Source: Oscillospiraceae bacterium
GTDB lineage: Bacteria > Bacillota > Clostridia > Oscillospirales > Oscillospiraceae
Direction: 5' to 3'
Length of the DNA: 56,662 nucleotides
Assembly: GCA_022792555.1 (NCBI GenBank)
Contig: JAAWBF010000159.1
Span: 1 to 56,662 of the forward strand
How positions within the stretch are numbered: the stretch's first letter is position 1; each line of letters opens with the position of its first letter. Of the stretch, positions 8,552 through 16,754 are shown one piece after another. The notes beneath the pieces were generated by a model, which was not told the origin of the DNA, did no database searches, and worked only from the letters and a program-made list of their open reading frames with translations. Made by a program: the position numbers and the translations under genes.

Positions 8552-9913
8552 ATGGAACACTGGATACAAGACAGCATCTTTTACCATATCTATCCGCTGG
8601 GCTTTTGCGGCGCACCTGAATACAACACCGGAGAGGCTCCGGTTCCCCGGCTGGATAAGCTGGCCGGCTGGATCGGCCACCTGAAGGAGCTGGGAGTCAA
8701 CGCACTCTATCTGGGTCCGGTCTGTCAGTCCACCAAGCACGGGTATGACACCATAGACTACTACAACATCGACAGCCGTCTGGGGGACAACCAATCCTTC
8801 CGGGCGCTGTGTGACAAGCTCCATGAAAACGGCATCCGGGTCATTTTGGACGGGGTGTTCAACCATGTGGGACGGGACTTTTGGGCCTTTCGGGATGTGC
8901 GGGAAAAGGGCGCCTCCTCCCCCTACTGCGGCTGGTTCCAAAACCTAAACTTCGGCGGCGGCAGTCCCATGGGGGATCCGTTCTGGTATGAGTCCTGGGG
9001 GGGCCACTATGAACTGGTCAAGCTCAATTTAAGACACCCGGATGTGGTATCCCACCTCCTGGGGGCGGTTGAAACATGGATGAATGAGTTTCATATCGAC
9101 GGCCTGCGGCTGGATGCCGCCGACTGCGTGGACTTTGACTTCTTCCGCACTCTGAAAAGCTTTGTCCGCCAGCGCAACCCCCAGTTCTGGCTGATGGGTG
9201 AGATCATCCACGGGGATTATGCCCGCTGGGCCAACCAGGATATGCTGGACTCTGTGACCAACTACGAGTGCTGGAAGGGCCTATGGTCCAGCCACAACGA
9301 TAAAAATTACTTTGAGATCGCCCATTCTCTCAACCGGCAGTTCGGCCCTGGCGGCATCTACCGGGGTCTGGCGCTGTACAACTTCGCCGATAATCACGAT
9401 GTCAACCGCCTGGCCAGCACGCTGGCCAATCCAAAGCACCTGCTGAACTGCTACACCCTGCTCTATACAATGCCCGGCTTGCCCTCCCTATATTACGGCA
9501 GCGAGTGGGCCTTAGAGGGGGTACGCAGTAAGCAGTCTGACACCGCCCTGCGCCCTTGCCTGGAGCTGTCCGAGATGCTGGACCGGGATCAGAGCCTGTG
9601 TGGATACCTGGCCCGGCTGGCCAAAATCCGGATGGCCTTCCCCGCCCTGCGGTACGGCGTCTATGAGAATGTGGTCATTAAAAATGAACAGCTTGTTTTC
9701 CGCCGTGCTACGCAGGATCAGAGAGTCTATGTCCTGCTCAACCTGGCCGAACAGGAGGTCTCTATTGAGTTCCCCCACCAGGAGCCTGTCCTCCAGGATG
9801 TGCTCAACAGCGACGCCATCTACAACAACGACGGGGGCCGCACCTGGCTCCAGCTCCCCCCCTGCGGGGCTAAAATTCTCGTGGGCGCGCCGGATAAATT
9901 CTCCTGGCGCTGA
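8552..9913 (+). CDS. GH13 alpha-amylase-family glycosidase (cytoplasmic, cyclomaltodextrinase/alpha-glucosidase-like)
   Basis: 453 residues. The GH13 barrel motifs are in order: DGVFNHVGRD (region I), DGLRLDAAD with the nucleophile Asp188 (region II), LMGEIIHG with acid/base Glu217 (region III) and FADNHD with Asp283 (region IV). A short beta C-domain follows. There is no signal peptide, so it acts on imported maltodextrins or similar alpha-glucans. The start at 8552 has a GGAGGG site 10 bp upstream; the frame is open earlier but that sequence is not amylase-like. It is a single-gene unit, convergent with ruvX. Exact specificity within GH13 cannot be told. Confidence 0.9.
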   Translation: MEHWIQDSIFYHIYPLGFCGAPEYNTGEAPVPRLDKLAGWIGHLKELGVNALYLGPVCQSTKHGYDTIDYYNIDSRLGDNQSFRALCDKLHENGIRVILDGVFNHVGRDFWAFRDVREKGASSPYCGWFQNLNFGGGSPMGDPFWYESWGGHYELVKLNLRHPDVVSHLLGAVETWMNEFHIDGLRLDAADCVDFDFFRTLKSFVRQRNPQFWLMGEIIHGDYARWANQDMLDSVTNYECWKGLWSSHNDKNYFEIAHSLNRQFGPGGIYRGLALYNFADNHDVNRLASTLANPKHLLNCYTLLYTMPGLPSLYYGSEWALEGVRSKQSDTALRPCLELSEMLDRDQSLCGYLARLAKIRMAFPALRYGVYENVVIKNEQLVFRRATQDQRVYVLLNLAEQEVSIEFPHQEPVLQDVLNSDAIYNNDGGRTWLQLPPCGAKILVGAPDKFSWR

Positions 9914-9943
9914 CTGCCGTCTCAAGGGCGAGCCTGTTTCTAG

Positions 9944-9965
9944 GGGCCGGTGTCCTCACCGGCCC
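9944..9965. terminator. Palindrome between convergent GH13 and ruvX genes
   Basis: GGGCCGGTG (9944-9952), TCCT loop, CACCGGCCC (9957-9965) make a perfect 9-bp stem midway between two converging genes. There is no clear T-run on either side. A bidirectional terminator is likely from its position. Confidence 0.5.
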
Positions 9966-10009
9966 GGTCCCGGTTGACAGCATGTTGGGGGGCCCTGCGG
10001 ACTATTTGA

Positions 10010-10426
10010 TCAGCCGCCCTGCTTTTTCCGGGTCAGATACCCCTCCAGGATGAGGGAGGCCGCTACAGCGTCCACCTGCCTGTGGTTTTTTCGCCTCCGG
10101 CCCGACGCCAACAGGATATCGTGGGCCTCAATGGTGGTCCGGCGCTCGTCCCAGAAAACAGGCGTCAGTCCGGCGGTCTCCGCCACCTGGGCGGCAAAGT
10201 CCCGGTAGAGGTCCGCCCGCGCCCCGTCTGTTCCATCCATATTGCGGGGAAAGCCCATGACCAGCTCCTCCACGCCATGGAGCTGTACCAGCCGCGCAAT
10301 CTCCGCCGCCACCACTGCGGGCTTGTGGCTGTGGATCACAGTTGTCATCCCGGCCAGCAGGCCGGTGGGGTCGGAAATGGCGATCCCTGTATGGGCATCC
10401 CCATAGTCAATGGCCATGACACGCAT
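10010..10426 (-). CDS. ruvX: Holliday-junction resolvase-like / pre-16S rRNA nuclease RuvX (YqgF)
   Basis: 138 residues, the usual YqgF size. It contains AIDYGDAHTGIAISD with the first catalytic Asp, LVMGFPRNMDG, FWDERRTT and DAVAASLIL with the final Asp, all hallmarks of the RNase H-like YqgF fold. It probably matures the 5' end of 16S rRNA. It is the last gene after lpdA, 57 bp downstream with a hairpin between. The start at 10426 gives MRVMAIDYG, the normal N-terminus; upstream open frame is the hairpin and lpdA tail. Confidence 0.9.
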   Translation of the reverse strand: MRVMAIDYGDAHTGIAISDPTGLLAGMTTVIHSHKPAVVAAEIARLVQLHGVEELVMGFPRNMDGTDGARADLYRDFAAQVAETAGLTPVFWDERRTTIEAHDILLASGRRRKNHRQVDAVAASLILEGYLTRKKQGG

Positions 10427-10443
10427 AGCGTCCCCTCGTTTCC

Positions 10444-10480
10444 AGCGCCTCCCCCCCTTGGGGGGAGGCGCTTTGTTTTT
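10444..10480 (+). terminator. Strong hairpin with T-tract on plus strand, between lpdA and ruvX
   Basis: AGCGCCTCCCCCC (10444-10456), CTT loop, GGGGGGAGGCGCT (10460-10472), then TTGTTTTTTG. The T-tract is on the plus strand, opposite to the surrounding genes. It would stop antisense transcription, while on the minus strand it is only a stable hairpin separating lpdA from ruvX messages. Confidence 0.6.
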
Positions 10481-10482
10481 TG

Positions 10483-11826
10483 TTAGTCGATCATCAAAAT
10501 CTCGCTGACGGTGGGGTGAGGGAACACCGTCCTGCCCAGCTGTTCCTCGGTGAGGCCGTTGACAATGGCGGCAGTGAGGGCGCCGATCATCTCGGAGGCG
10601 TGGGGGCACATGATATGAGCGCCCACCAGAGCGCGGCTCTCGCTGTCAAATACCAGCTTGGCAAAGCCTCGCTCGGCCCCCTCTACTACGGACTTGCCGT
10701 TGGAGGAGGTCAAATTCTTTTTCACATACACCGCCCGCCCTGCGGCCTTGGCCTCGTCCTGGGTCAGACCGGCCACGGCGATCTCCGGGTCGGTGAAAAC
10801 ACAGCCTGGAATGACCGAAATATCCTTGTCCAGTCCCTGGCCGAACATGTGGTGGACGGCATTTTTGGCCTCTGACTCGGCGGCGTGGGCCAGCTGTACG
10901 CCCCCTGCCACGATGTCTCCCACGGCATACACGCCGGGCATTGAAGTCGCCCCGTGTTCGTCCACCGTCACATAGCCGCGGGTCAGCTCAGGACCCACAC
11001 CGGGGGCAAAGACGTGTTCCGTCTCCGGGCGGCGGCCTGTGCATACCAGGACCTTATCCGCCTGGACCTCGGCGGGCTTGTCCTTCTCGGTGAACCGGCA
11101 GACCAGCGCGCCGTCCTGGGAAACGACCTCGCTGACGGCGCACCCCACATGGACGCCTACACCCCGCTTTTTCAGGATCATGGTCAAGTTTTGACCAATC
11201 TCCCGATCCATGTTGTTTAAAATCCGGGGCAGAGCCTCGATAACGGTGACTTCACAGCCCAGATCGCTGTACACCTGGGCGAACTCCACCCCGATAACAC
11301 CGCCGCCGATGATGGCCAGTCTCTTACAGTCTACGATTCCCTCCAGCATCTCATCGCTGGTGACAACGCCAGGAAGATCCAGGCCGGGGATGGGGATTCG
11401 GGCGGGCTTGGACCCCACGGCCAGCAGAATGTGATCCGCGCCGTACTCCACGCCGTCTACGCTGACCACCCCTTCACGCTCAACACGTCCCATCCCCTGC
11501 AAGAGGGTGATCTTCCCCTTCTTGAACAGGGCCTCAATCCCGCCCCGCAGGGTGGCGGTCACCTGGTCTACCCGCTGGTGCATGGTCTCCCAGTTGTAGG
11601 AGGCCCCAGAAACAGTAATCCCCAGGTCCGCCCCTTCTCTGGCCTCTCGATAGACGCGGGAGGCCCGTAGCAGAGCCTTGGTGGGGATACAGCCCCGGTT
11701 GAGGCAGGTGCCGCCCACCTCCCGGCGTTCCACCACGGCGACCTTTTTCCCCATTCCGGCGGCCTCCAGGGCGCCCACATAGCCCCCCGGTCCCGCGCCA
11801 ATGACAATCAAATCGAACTGATCCAT
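10483..11826 (-). CDS. lpdA: Dihydrolipoamide dehydrogenase (glycine cleavage L-protein)
   Basis: 447 residues. The FAD-binding GAGPGGYVGALEAA motif is at the N-terminus. The redox-active disulfide is in GGTCLNRGCIPTK (Cys41, Cys46). An NAD-binding GGGVIGVEFA motif is mid-protein, and the catalytic His-Pro is in FPHPTVSEIL near the end. It reoxidises the dihydrolipoyl arm of GcvH with NAD. There is no N-terminal lipoyl domain. The start at 11826 (MDQFDLIVIG) is chosen over an upstream in-frame codon because it is the normal family start. It lies 78 bp after gcvPB. Confidence 0.94.
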   Translation of the reverse strand: MDQFDLIVIGAGPGGYVGALEAAGMGKKVAVVERREVGGTCLNRGCIPTKALLRASRVYREAREGADLGITVSGASYNWETMHQRVDQVTATLRGGIEALFKKGKITLLQGMGRVEREGVVSVDGVEYGADHILLAVGSKPARIPIPGLDLPGVVTSDEMLEGIVDCKRLAIIGGGVIGVEFAQVYSDLGCEVTVIEALPRILNNMDREIGQNLTMILKKRGVGVHVGCAVSEVVSQDGALVCRFTEKDKPAEVQADKVLVCTGRRPETEHVFAPGVGPELTRGYVTVDEHGATSMPGVYAVGDIVAGGVQLAHAAESEAKNAVHHMFGQGLDKDISVIPGCVFTDPEIAVAGLTQDEAKAAGRAVYVKKNLTSSNGKSVVEGAERGFAKLVFDSESRALVGAHIMCPHASEMIGALTAAIVNGLTEEQLGRTVFPHPTVSEILMID

Positions 11827-11860
11827 AAAATCGCTCCTCACATCGTATCCAGGATAAAAG

Positions 11861-11887
11861 ACTCCCCTCCCCACAGGGGAGGGGAGT
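11861..11887 (-). other. 12-bp GC-rich hairpin between gcvPB and lpdA
   Basis: ACTCCCCTCCCC (11861-11872) pairs with GGGGAGGGGAGT (11876-11887) across a 3-nt loop. No T-run on the minus strand, so read-through into lpdA is expected. It may mark an RNA processing or partial termination point. Confidence 0.55.
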
Positions 11888-11904
11888 GATAGAACGCCGA
11901 TAAG

Positions 11905-13332
11905 CTACTGATACCGCAGCCTGGGATTCCGGGCCGCTGTCACCTCGTCGGGGCGGCCAATGGGGGTGCTGTGCGGGGTGGCCTTGACCCGCTCCGGGTC
12001 CTGCTTGGCCTGGGCCAGGATCTCGATGATAGCGTTGCACGCCTCGTCCAGGGTCTCCTTGGACTCGGTCTCGGTCGGCTCGATCATCAGGGCCTCCTCC
12101 ACAATCAGGGGGAAATACATGGTGGGGGGGTGCATCCCGTAGTCCAACATGGCCTTGGCCACGTCCTTAGCGGAGACGCCGGTCTCCTTGAGCAGATCCT
12201 TGAGACTCATGACAAACTCATGCATACAGATGCCGTCTGTGGCGATCTTGCAATGGGGGGCCAGCTTGACCCGCATATAGTTGGCGTTGAGGACCGCCAT
12301 CTGAGAGGCCTCCCGCAGGCCCGCCATCCCCAGGTTGAGCAGGTAGGTCAGCGCCCGAACCACCACGCCGAAGTTGCCGTAAAACGCCTTCATGCTGCCA
12401 ATGCTCTGGGGAGCGTTCTCGAAGGTGAAGCCGTTCTCTGTCTTGATCACATGGTTCTGGGGCAGGAAGGGCTTCAAAATTTCCTTACAGCCAACGCCGC
12501 CTGCGCCCGGCCCGCCGCCGCCGTGGGGGGTTGCAAAGGTCTTGTGCAGATTCAGGTGGATGACATCAAAGCCCATATCGCCGGGGCGGACAGTCCCCAT
12601 AATGGCGTTGAGGTTAGCCCCGTCGTAGTAGTTCAGACCGCCGGCCTTGTGGATGATGTCGGTGATCTCCAGGATGTTTTTATCAAAGATGCCCACGGTG
12701 TTGGGGTTGGTGAGCATGAGTCCGGCGGTGTTGGGACCCACGGCCTTGCGCAGGGCCTCCAGATCCACACAGCCATCCGCGCCGGAGGGGACATTGACCA
12801 CTTTAAAGCCGGCCATAGCCGCCGTGGCGGGGTTGGTGCCGTGGGCTGAGTCGGGAACGATGATCTGGTTCCTGGCGGTATCCCCCCTGGACTGGTGATA
12901 AGCCTTAATCAGGAGGACCCCGGTATACTCTCCGTGGGCCCCAGCGGCGGGCTGGAAGGTCATAACGTCCATCCCGGTGACCTGGCAGAGCAGGTCCTCC
13001 GCAGTATGCAGGACCTCCATACATCCCTGGGCGGTATGGACCGGCTGGAGGGGGTGAATCCCGGTGAAGCCGGGCAGGCTGCACGTCTCCTCATTGACGG
13101 CGGGGTTATATTTCATAGTGCAGGAGCCCAGGGGATAAAAGCCGTCGTTTACCCCATGGACCTGCTTGCACAGCTCAGTGTAGTGGCGGCTCAGGTCGAT
13201 CTCGGACAGTTCGGGCAGGTCCAGAGACTGTGTCCGGGCCAGCTCCTGGGGCAACGCGGCCTGGGGAACATCGCACTCTGGCAGCAGAGCGCAGGAGCGC
13301 CCGGCGACGCTGCGTTCAAAAATCAGTTTCAT
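11905..13332 (-). CDS. gcvPB: Glycine dehydrogenase (decarboxylating) subunit 2, GcvPB
   Basis: 475 residues. The PLP-binding lysine is Lys264 in HLNLHKTFATPHGGGGPG. GFYPLGSCTMKYNP, DSAHGTNPATAAM and TNPNTVGIF are strongly conserved P-protein segments. With GcvPA it forms the heterotetrameric P-protein that decarboxylates glycine and passes the aminomethyl group to lipoylated GcvH. The start overlaps the gcvPA stop in ATGA, as expected for co-translated subunits. The split P-protein is typical of Firmicutes. Confidence 0.95.
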   Translation of the reverse strand: MKLIFERSVAGRSCALLPECDVPQAALPQELARTQSLDLPELSEIDLSRHYTELCKQVHGVNDGFYPLGSCTMKYNPAVNEETCSLPGFTGIHPLQPVHTAQGCMEVLHTAEDLLCQVTGMDVMTFQPAAGAHGEYTGVLLIKAYHQSRGDTARNQIIVPDSAHGTNPATAAMAGFKVVNVPSGADGCVDLEALRKAVGPNTAGLMLTNPNTVGIFDKNILEITDIIHKAGGLNYYDGANLNAIMGTVRPGDMGFDVIHLNLHKTFATPHGGGGPGAGGVGCKEILKPFLPQNHVIKTENGFTFENAPQSIGSMKAFYGNFGVVVRALTYLLNLGMAGLREASQMAVLNANYMRVKLAPHCKIATDGICMHEFVMSLKDLLKETGVSAKDVAKAMLDYGMHPPTMYFPLIVEEALMIEPTETESKETLDEACNAIIEILAQAKQDPERVKATPHSTPIGRPDEVTAARNPRLRYQ

Positions 13333-14645
13333 GCGCCCACAGCCTCCTTTACCGTTTCAATGAGCTGGTCAATATCGGCCTTGCTGTTGCGCTCGGTGGC
13401 GCACCACAGGATGCCGCCCTCCACCGGCAGACCGCCCAGGATCCCGGCCTCCTCCAGCTTGGACAGCAAGAGATCGGCGTCGATGGGGGTGGTCATCACA
13501 AACTCGTGGAAGAAGGGGCTGCTGTTGGTCAGGGCAAAGCCGGGGATCCGGCTCAGGGCGTCTGCCAGGTAGTGGGCCTTGCTGTAGCACTGGGAGGCCG
13601 CCTGCTTCATCCCCTCCGGACCCATAGCGGCGAGATAGACCGCGGCGGTCATGGCGCACAGGGCCTGGTTGGAGCAGATGTTGGAGGAGGCCTTCTCCCG
13701 GCGGATATGCTGTTCTCTGGCCTGGAGGGTGAGGACATAGCAGCGGTTGCCCCGGTCGTCGGTGGTCTCGCCTACGATGCGGCCTGGGAGCTTGCGCTCC
13801 AGAGCGCCGGAGGTAGCCATAAAGCCCAGATAGGGGCCGCCGAAGCTCAGGGGCATCCCCAGGGGCTGTCCCTCGCCCACGGCGATGTCCGCCCCAACCT
13901 CCTTGGGGGTCTGGAGGAGGGCTGCGGCCATGGGGTTGATCCCCAGAATCAGCTTGGCCCCCGCGTCATGGGCGGCCTGGGCGATGGCGGCGGCGTCCTC
14001 AATGACGCCGAAATAGTTAGGCTGCTGGAGGTAGACTCCAGCGTCGGTGTTCTGGAGCATCCCCTTCAGGGCCTCCAGGTCGGTCCTGCCGTCCTTCACC
14101 GGGATCTCGGCCACCTCGGCGTTGGCCCCCCAGGCGTAGGTCTGGATGGTCTGGCGGACCATGGGGTGGGCGGCAGCAGAGATCAAAATCCGGCTGCGCT
14201 TCCGGTCCCGGCACATGGCGGCGGCCTCTGCGGCGGCGGTGGCCCCGTCGTATACCGAGGCGTTGGACACGTCCATTCCGGTGAGAGCGCAGATCATGCT
14301 CTGGTACTCAAAGATGGACTGCAAAATGCCCTGGCTGATCTCGGCCTGGTAGGGGGTGTAGGCGGTGACAAACTCCTCTTTGCTGGTGATCCGCCGGACA
14401 ATGGAGGGGATGTAGTGGTTGTAGGCCCCGGCGCCCCGGAAAATGCTGGAGAAGACACGGTTTTTCCCGGCCATGCGGCCCAGAGTATCCGCGACCTCCA
14501 GCTCTGACATCCCGGCCTGGGCGGGCTGGGCGTCAATGCGCATCTCCTGGGGGACTGCCGCGTAGAGATCTTCTATGGTGTTGATCCCCACCGCCTGGAG
14601 CATTTCTGCCCGCTGTCCGGCGGTGGAGGGAACATAGCTTCCCAT
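13329..14645 (-). CDS. gcvPA: Glycine dehydrogenase (decarboxylating) subunit 1, GcvPA
   Basis: 438 residues. It begins MGSYVPSTAGQRAEML and contains FRGAGAYNHYIPS, YTPYQAEISQGILQSIFEYQ (in part) and FSFGGPYLGFM-like sequence (LSFGGPYLGFMAT), all of which are P-protein subunit 1 hallmarks. It lacks the PLP lysine, which lies in subunit 2. It is coupled by a 4-bp overlap to gcvPB and preceded by a hairpin in the gcvH-gcvPA gap. Confidence 0.95.
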   Translation of the reverse strand: MGSYVPSTAGQRAEMLQAVGINTIEDLYAAVPQEMRIDAQPAQAGMSELEVADTLGRMAGKNRVFSSIFRGAGAYNHYIPSIVRRITSKEEFVTAYTPYQAEISQGILQSIFEYQSMICALTGMDVSNASVYDGATAAAEAAAMCRDRKRSRILISAAAHPMVRQTIQTYAWGANAEVAEIPVKDGRTDLEALKGMLQNTDAGVYLQQPNYFGVIEDAAAIAQAAHDAGAKLILGINPMAAALLQTPKEVGADIAVGEGQPLGMPLSFGGPYLGFMATSGALERKLPGRIVGETTDDRGNRCYVLTLQAREQHIRREKASSNICSNQALCAMTAAVYLAAMGPEGMKQAASQCYSKAHYLADALSRIPGFALTNSSPFFHEFVMTTPIDADLLLSKLEEAGILGGLPVEGGILWCATERNSKADIDQLIETVKEAVGA

Positions 14646-14671
14646 GATGCAGGTTCCTTTCTTTTAGAACT

Positions 14672-14699
14672 GGCTTCCACCCCGAAGGGGGTGGAAGCC
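14672..14699 (-). other. 12-bp hairpin between gcvH and gcvPA
   Basis: GGCTTCCACCCC (14672-14683), GAAG tetraloop, GGGGTGGAAGCC (14688-14699). No T-run follows on the minus strand. It is one of several stable hairpins between genes of this operon and could set relative mRNA levels. Confidence 0.55.
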
Positions 14700-14711
14700 G
14701 GACAGTTTAGA

Positions 14712-15095
14712 TTAACCCTCTTCCTTCGCGCAGAACGCCTCATAAGCGGCGGCGTCCATCAGCTCGCCAAAGGCAGAGATATCAGAGATCTCGGCCAGCC
14801 AGGCGCCGTAGGGATCCTCGTTGATCTTCTGGGGGGCGTCCAGCAGCTCCTCATTGACGGCGGCCACCTTGCCAGTCACAGGGCAGTACACGTCGGAAAC
14901 CGCTTTGACACTCTCCACGTCGCAGAAGGTCTCCTCACAGGCCACGTCGTCCCCCACCTCAGGCAGGTTCACAAAGACCAGATCGCCCAGGGAGTGCTGG
15001 GCAAAGTCGGTCAGGCCGATCTTGGCGGTGGTGTCGTCGAGCTTCTGTACCCACTCGTGGGATGCGGAGTAGAGCAGTTCTTTGGGATAGTTCAT
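14712..15095 (-). CDS. gcvH: Glycine cleavage system H protein
   Basis: 127 residues, the usual length. The lipoylation site is Lys64 in VESVKAVSDVYCPVTG, and HEWVQ near the N-terminus plus NEDPYGAWL near the C-terminus are family-typical. It carries the aminomethyl group between P-, T- and L-proteins on its lipoyl arm. It sits between gcvT and gcvPA, under the glycine riboswitch. Confidence 0.95.
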   Translation of the reverse strand: MNYPKELLYSASHEWVQKLDDTTAKIGLTDFAQHSLGDLVFVNLPEVGDDVACEETFCDVESVKAVSDVYCPVTGKVAAVNEELLDAPQKINEDPYGAWLAEISDISAFGELMDAAAYEAFCAKEEG

Positions 15096-15185
15096 TGTAA
15101 CAGCCTCCTATACTTGTTTTGAGTTCTCCCCCTCAGGAGAGGATGTAACATCATAACACAAAATGGTGTCTGAGGGAATATCTAA

Positions 15186-16271
15186 CTACGCCTTTTTAGT
15201 GCGGCTGTAGAAAGGCAGCGGAATGATCTCCATTGGAATCCGGCGGCCCCGGACCTCGGCCTCCATAGCGGTCCCCACCGCGCTGAGGGCGGTCTCTACA
15301 TAGGCCATGGCGATGGACATGTTTACAGTGGGGCACATAGTGCCAGAGGTGGTCTCCCCGACCTGCCTGCCGTCCACAAAGAGGGGGGCATGCTCCCGAA
15401 CTACGCCGCGGCCTGTTACTTTGAGGCCCACGCGGGTCATAGCTGGGTTGGAGCCCTTAGCCAGCATGGGTTCCTTGCCGATAAAGTCGTGGTTCTCCGT
15501 CTTGACGGCGAACTGAAGTCCGGCGGTCAGGGGGTCAATATCGTCGGTGAGCTCGTGGCCATAGAGCGGCATGGCCGCCTCCAGACGGAGGGTATCGCGG
15601 GCGCCCAGGCCGCAGGGGACAGCCCCATTATCCAGCAGGGCGTTCCAGACGGTGACGGCATGTTCCGGGGCTAGATAGATCTCATAGCCAAACTCGCCGG
15701 TATACCCGGTGCGGGAGACAATGGCGGGACAGCCGGAGACGGACACTCCCTCGGTGAAGGTATAATACTTGGTGGGCAGATCCTCCTGGGCCATGACCTT
15801 GTTGATGATCTCCTTGGAGTCGGGACCCTGCAAGGCGATCTGGGCTACCTGGTCGGAGACATCCTTAAAGGTCACCTGGCCGGAGATGTGGCCCTGGATC
15901 CAGGCCACGTCCTTGTCCTTGTTGGCCGCGTTGAGGACCAGGTAGAACCGATCCTCTCCCCGGCGGTAGACAATCAGGTCGTCCACAGCGCCCCCCTGTT
16001 CGTTCATCAGCACGCCGTAGCGGCAGGCGCCCACCGCCATGCTGGCGTAGGTGTTGGACAGGAGATTTTCCAGATTTTTCAGCGCATCCGGTCCCTCTAA
16101 AATAGCCTCGCCCATGTGGGACACATCAAAGATCCCGGCATGCTCCCGGACCGCCTTGTGTTCCGTGATAACCCCTGTGGGGTACTGAACCGGCAGCAGG
16201 AAGCCGCCAAAAGGGACAATCTTTCCGCCCAATTCCTCATGTCTCGTATAAAGTGGCGTCTTCTTTTCCAT
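15186..16271 (-). CDS. gcvT: Glycine cleavage system T protein (aminomethyltransferase)
   Basis: 361 residues. It contains FDVSHMGE, the folate-binding residues in RYGVLMNEQGGAVDD, SRTGYTGEFGYEIY and LGARDTLRLEAAMPLYGHEL, all diagnostic of GcvT. It releases ammonia from the aminomethyl-lipoyl arm and makes 5,10-methylene-THF. It is first in the operon; its ATG at 16271 (MEKKTPLY) has an AGGAGGAG site. The frame continues upstream into the riboswitch terminator, so the longer form is rejected. Confidence 0.95.
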   Translation of the reverse strand: MEKKTPLYTRHEELGGKIVPFGGFLLPVQYPTGVITEHKAVREHAGIFDVSHMGEAILEGPDALKNLENLLSNTYASMAVGACRYGVLMNEQGGAVDDLIVYRRGEDRFYLVLNAANKDKDVAWIQGHISGQVTFKDVSDQVAQIALQGPDSKEIINKVMAQEDLPTKYYTFTEGVSVSGCPAIVSRTGYTGEFGYEIYLAPEHAVTVWNALLDNGAVPCGLGARDTLRLEAAMPLYGHELTDDIDPLTAGLQFAVKTENHDFIGKEPMLAKGSNPAMTRVGLKVTGRGVVREHAPLFVDGRQVGETTSGTMCPTVNMSIAMAYVETALSAVGTAMEAEVRGRRIPMEIIPLPFYSRTKKA

Positions 16272-16342
16272 CTCGTTTCTCCTCCTCAAAAATTTGAGAT
16301 ACTGTGTACAAGCACGGACACTCCCCACTGATCCGAAGAAAA

Positions 16343-16375
16343 CAAAAAAGCGCCCAGAATTTCTTCTGTGCGCTC
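16343..16375 (-). terminator. Intrinsic terminator, expression platform of the glycine riboswitch
   Basis: Minus strand AGCGCaCAGAA GAAA TTCTGgGCGCT followed by TTTTTTG. It lies between the second aptamer and gcvT. Glycine binding is expected to prevent it forming (ON switch), as in other gcvT riboswitches. Confidence 0.85.
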
Positions 16376-16545
16376 CGTCAAAAACCTGAAAGATTCTCCC
16401 GCGCCCGGCGCCCCGCCAGGACGAGATTGCTTCTTCGGCGCCGCACAGGCGGCTCTCCGGAGTCCTGTCTGAAACCGGTCCCTTGTACCTGAGAGATTTT
16501 CCCCTTCGGTGCCGCCGTTCTGGCGTTCTCTCCCGGTCTCTTCAT
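16376..16545 (-). promoter_or_regulatory. Tandem glycine riboswitch upstream of gcvT
   Basis: On the minus strand two glycine aptamers follow each other. Aptamer 1: GGGAGAGAACGCC, GCACCGAAGGGG, ATCTCTCAGG, then the ACAAGGGAC linker region. Aptamer 2: CCGGAGAGCCGCC, GCGCCGAAGAAGCAATC, GAGAATCTTTCAGG. These are the classic conserved blocks of the gcvT RNA motif. It turns on the glycine cleavage operon when glycine is abundant. The tandem arrangement and following terminator are complete. Confidence 0.93.
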
Positions 16546-16609
16546 TCAAGACAAAAATAGAATTGTATCTGCTTCCTTTCAAAACTCGAAATGCTCAGTT
16601 TGCTTTTTT

Positions 16610-16638
16610 AGTATAATCGTTCCTACCGGTAAAGTCAA
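16610..16638 (-). promoter_or_regulatory. Promoter of the gcv operon
   Basis: Minus strand TTGACT (16638-16633), exactly 17 bp, TATACT (16615-16610); transcription would start about 50 bp before the first glycine aptamer. Confidence 0.85.
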
Positions 16639-16713
16639 TACTGTTTCTACCAGAATACATTACAAATCCCAATCAGAACTGCGCCATTTTATCGGTGAAA
16701 TCAATGTCAAATG

Positions 16714-16753
16714 AGAGAAAAACCTCCCCACCTCAAAAGGCAGGGAGGTTTTT
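16714..16753 (-). terminator. Terminator of the CAP-domain gene (bidirectional)
   Basis: AAAAACCTCCC (16718-16728) pairs perfectly with GGGAGGTTTTT (16743-16753), immediately after the stop codon. The stem ends in a T-run on both strands, so it can also stop plus-strand transcripts. No T-run is needed from flanking sequence. Confidence 0.8.
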
Positions 16754-16754
16754 C

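Noticed and set aside
13230-14507. A 425-codon plus-strand frame across gcvPB/gcvPA
   Set aside because: Antisense to strongly conserved glycine dehydrogenase subunits.
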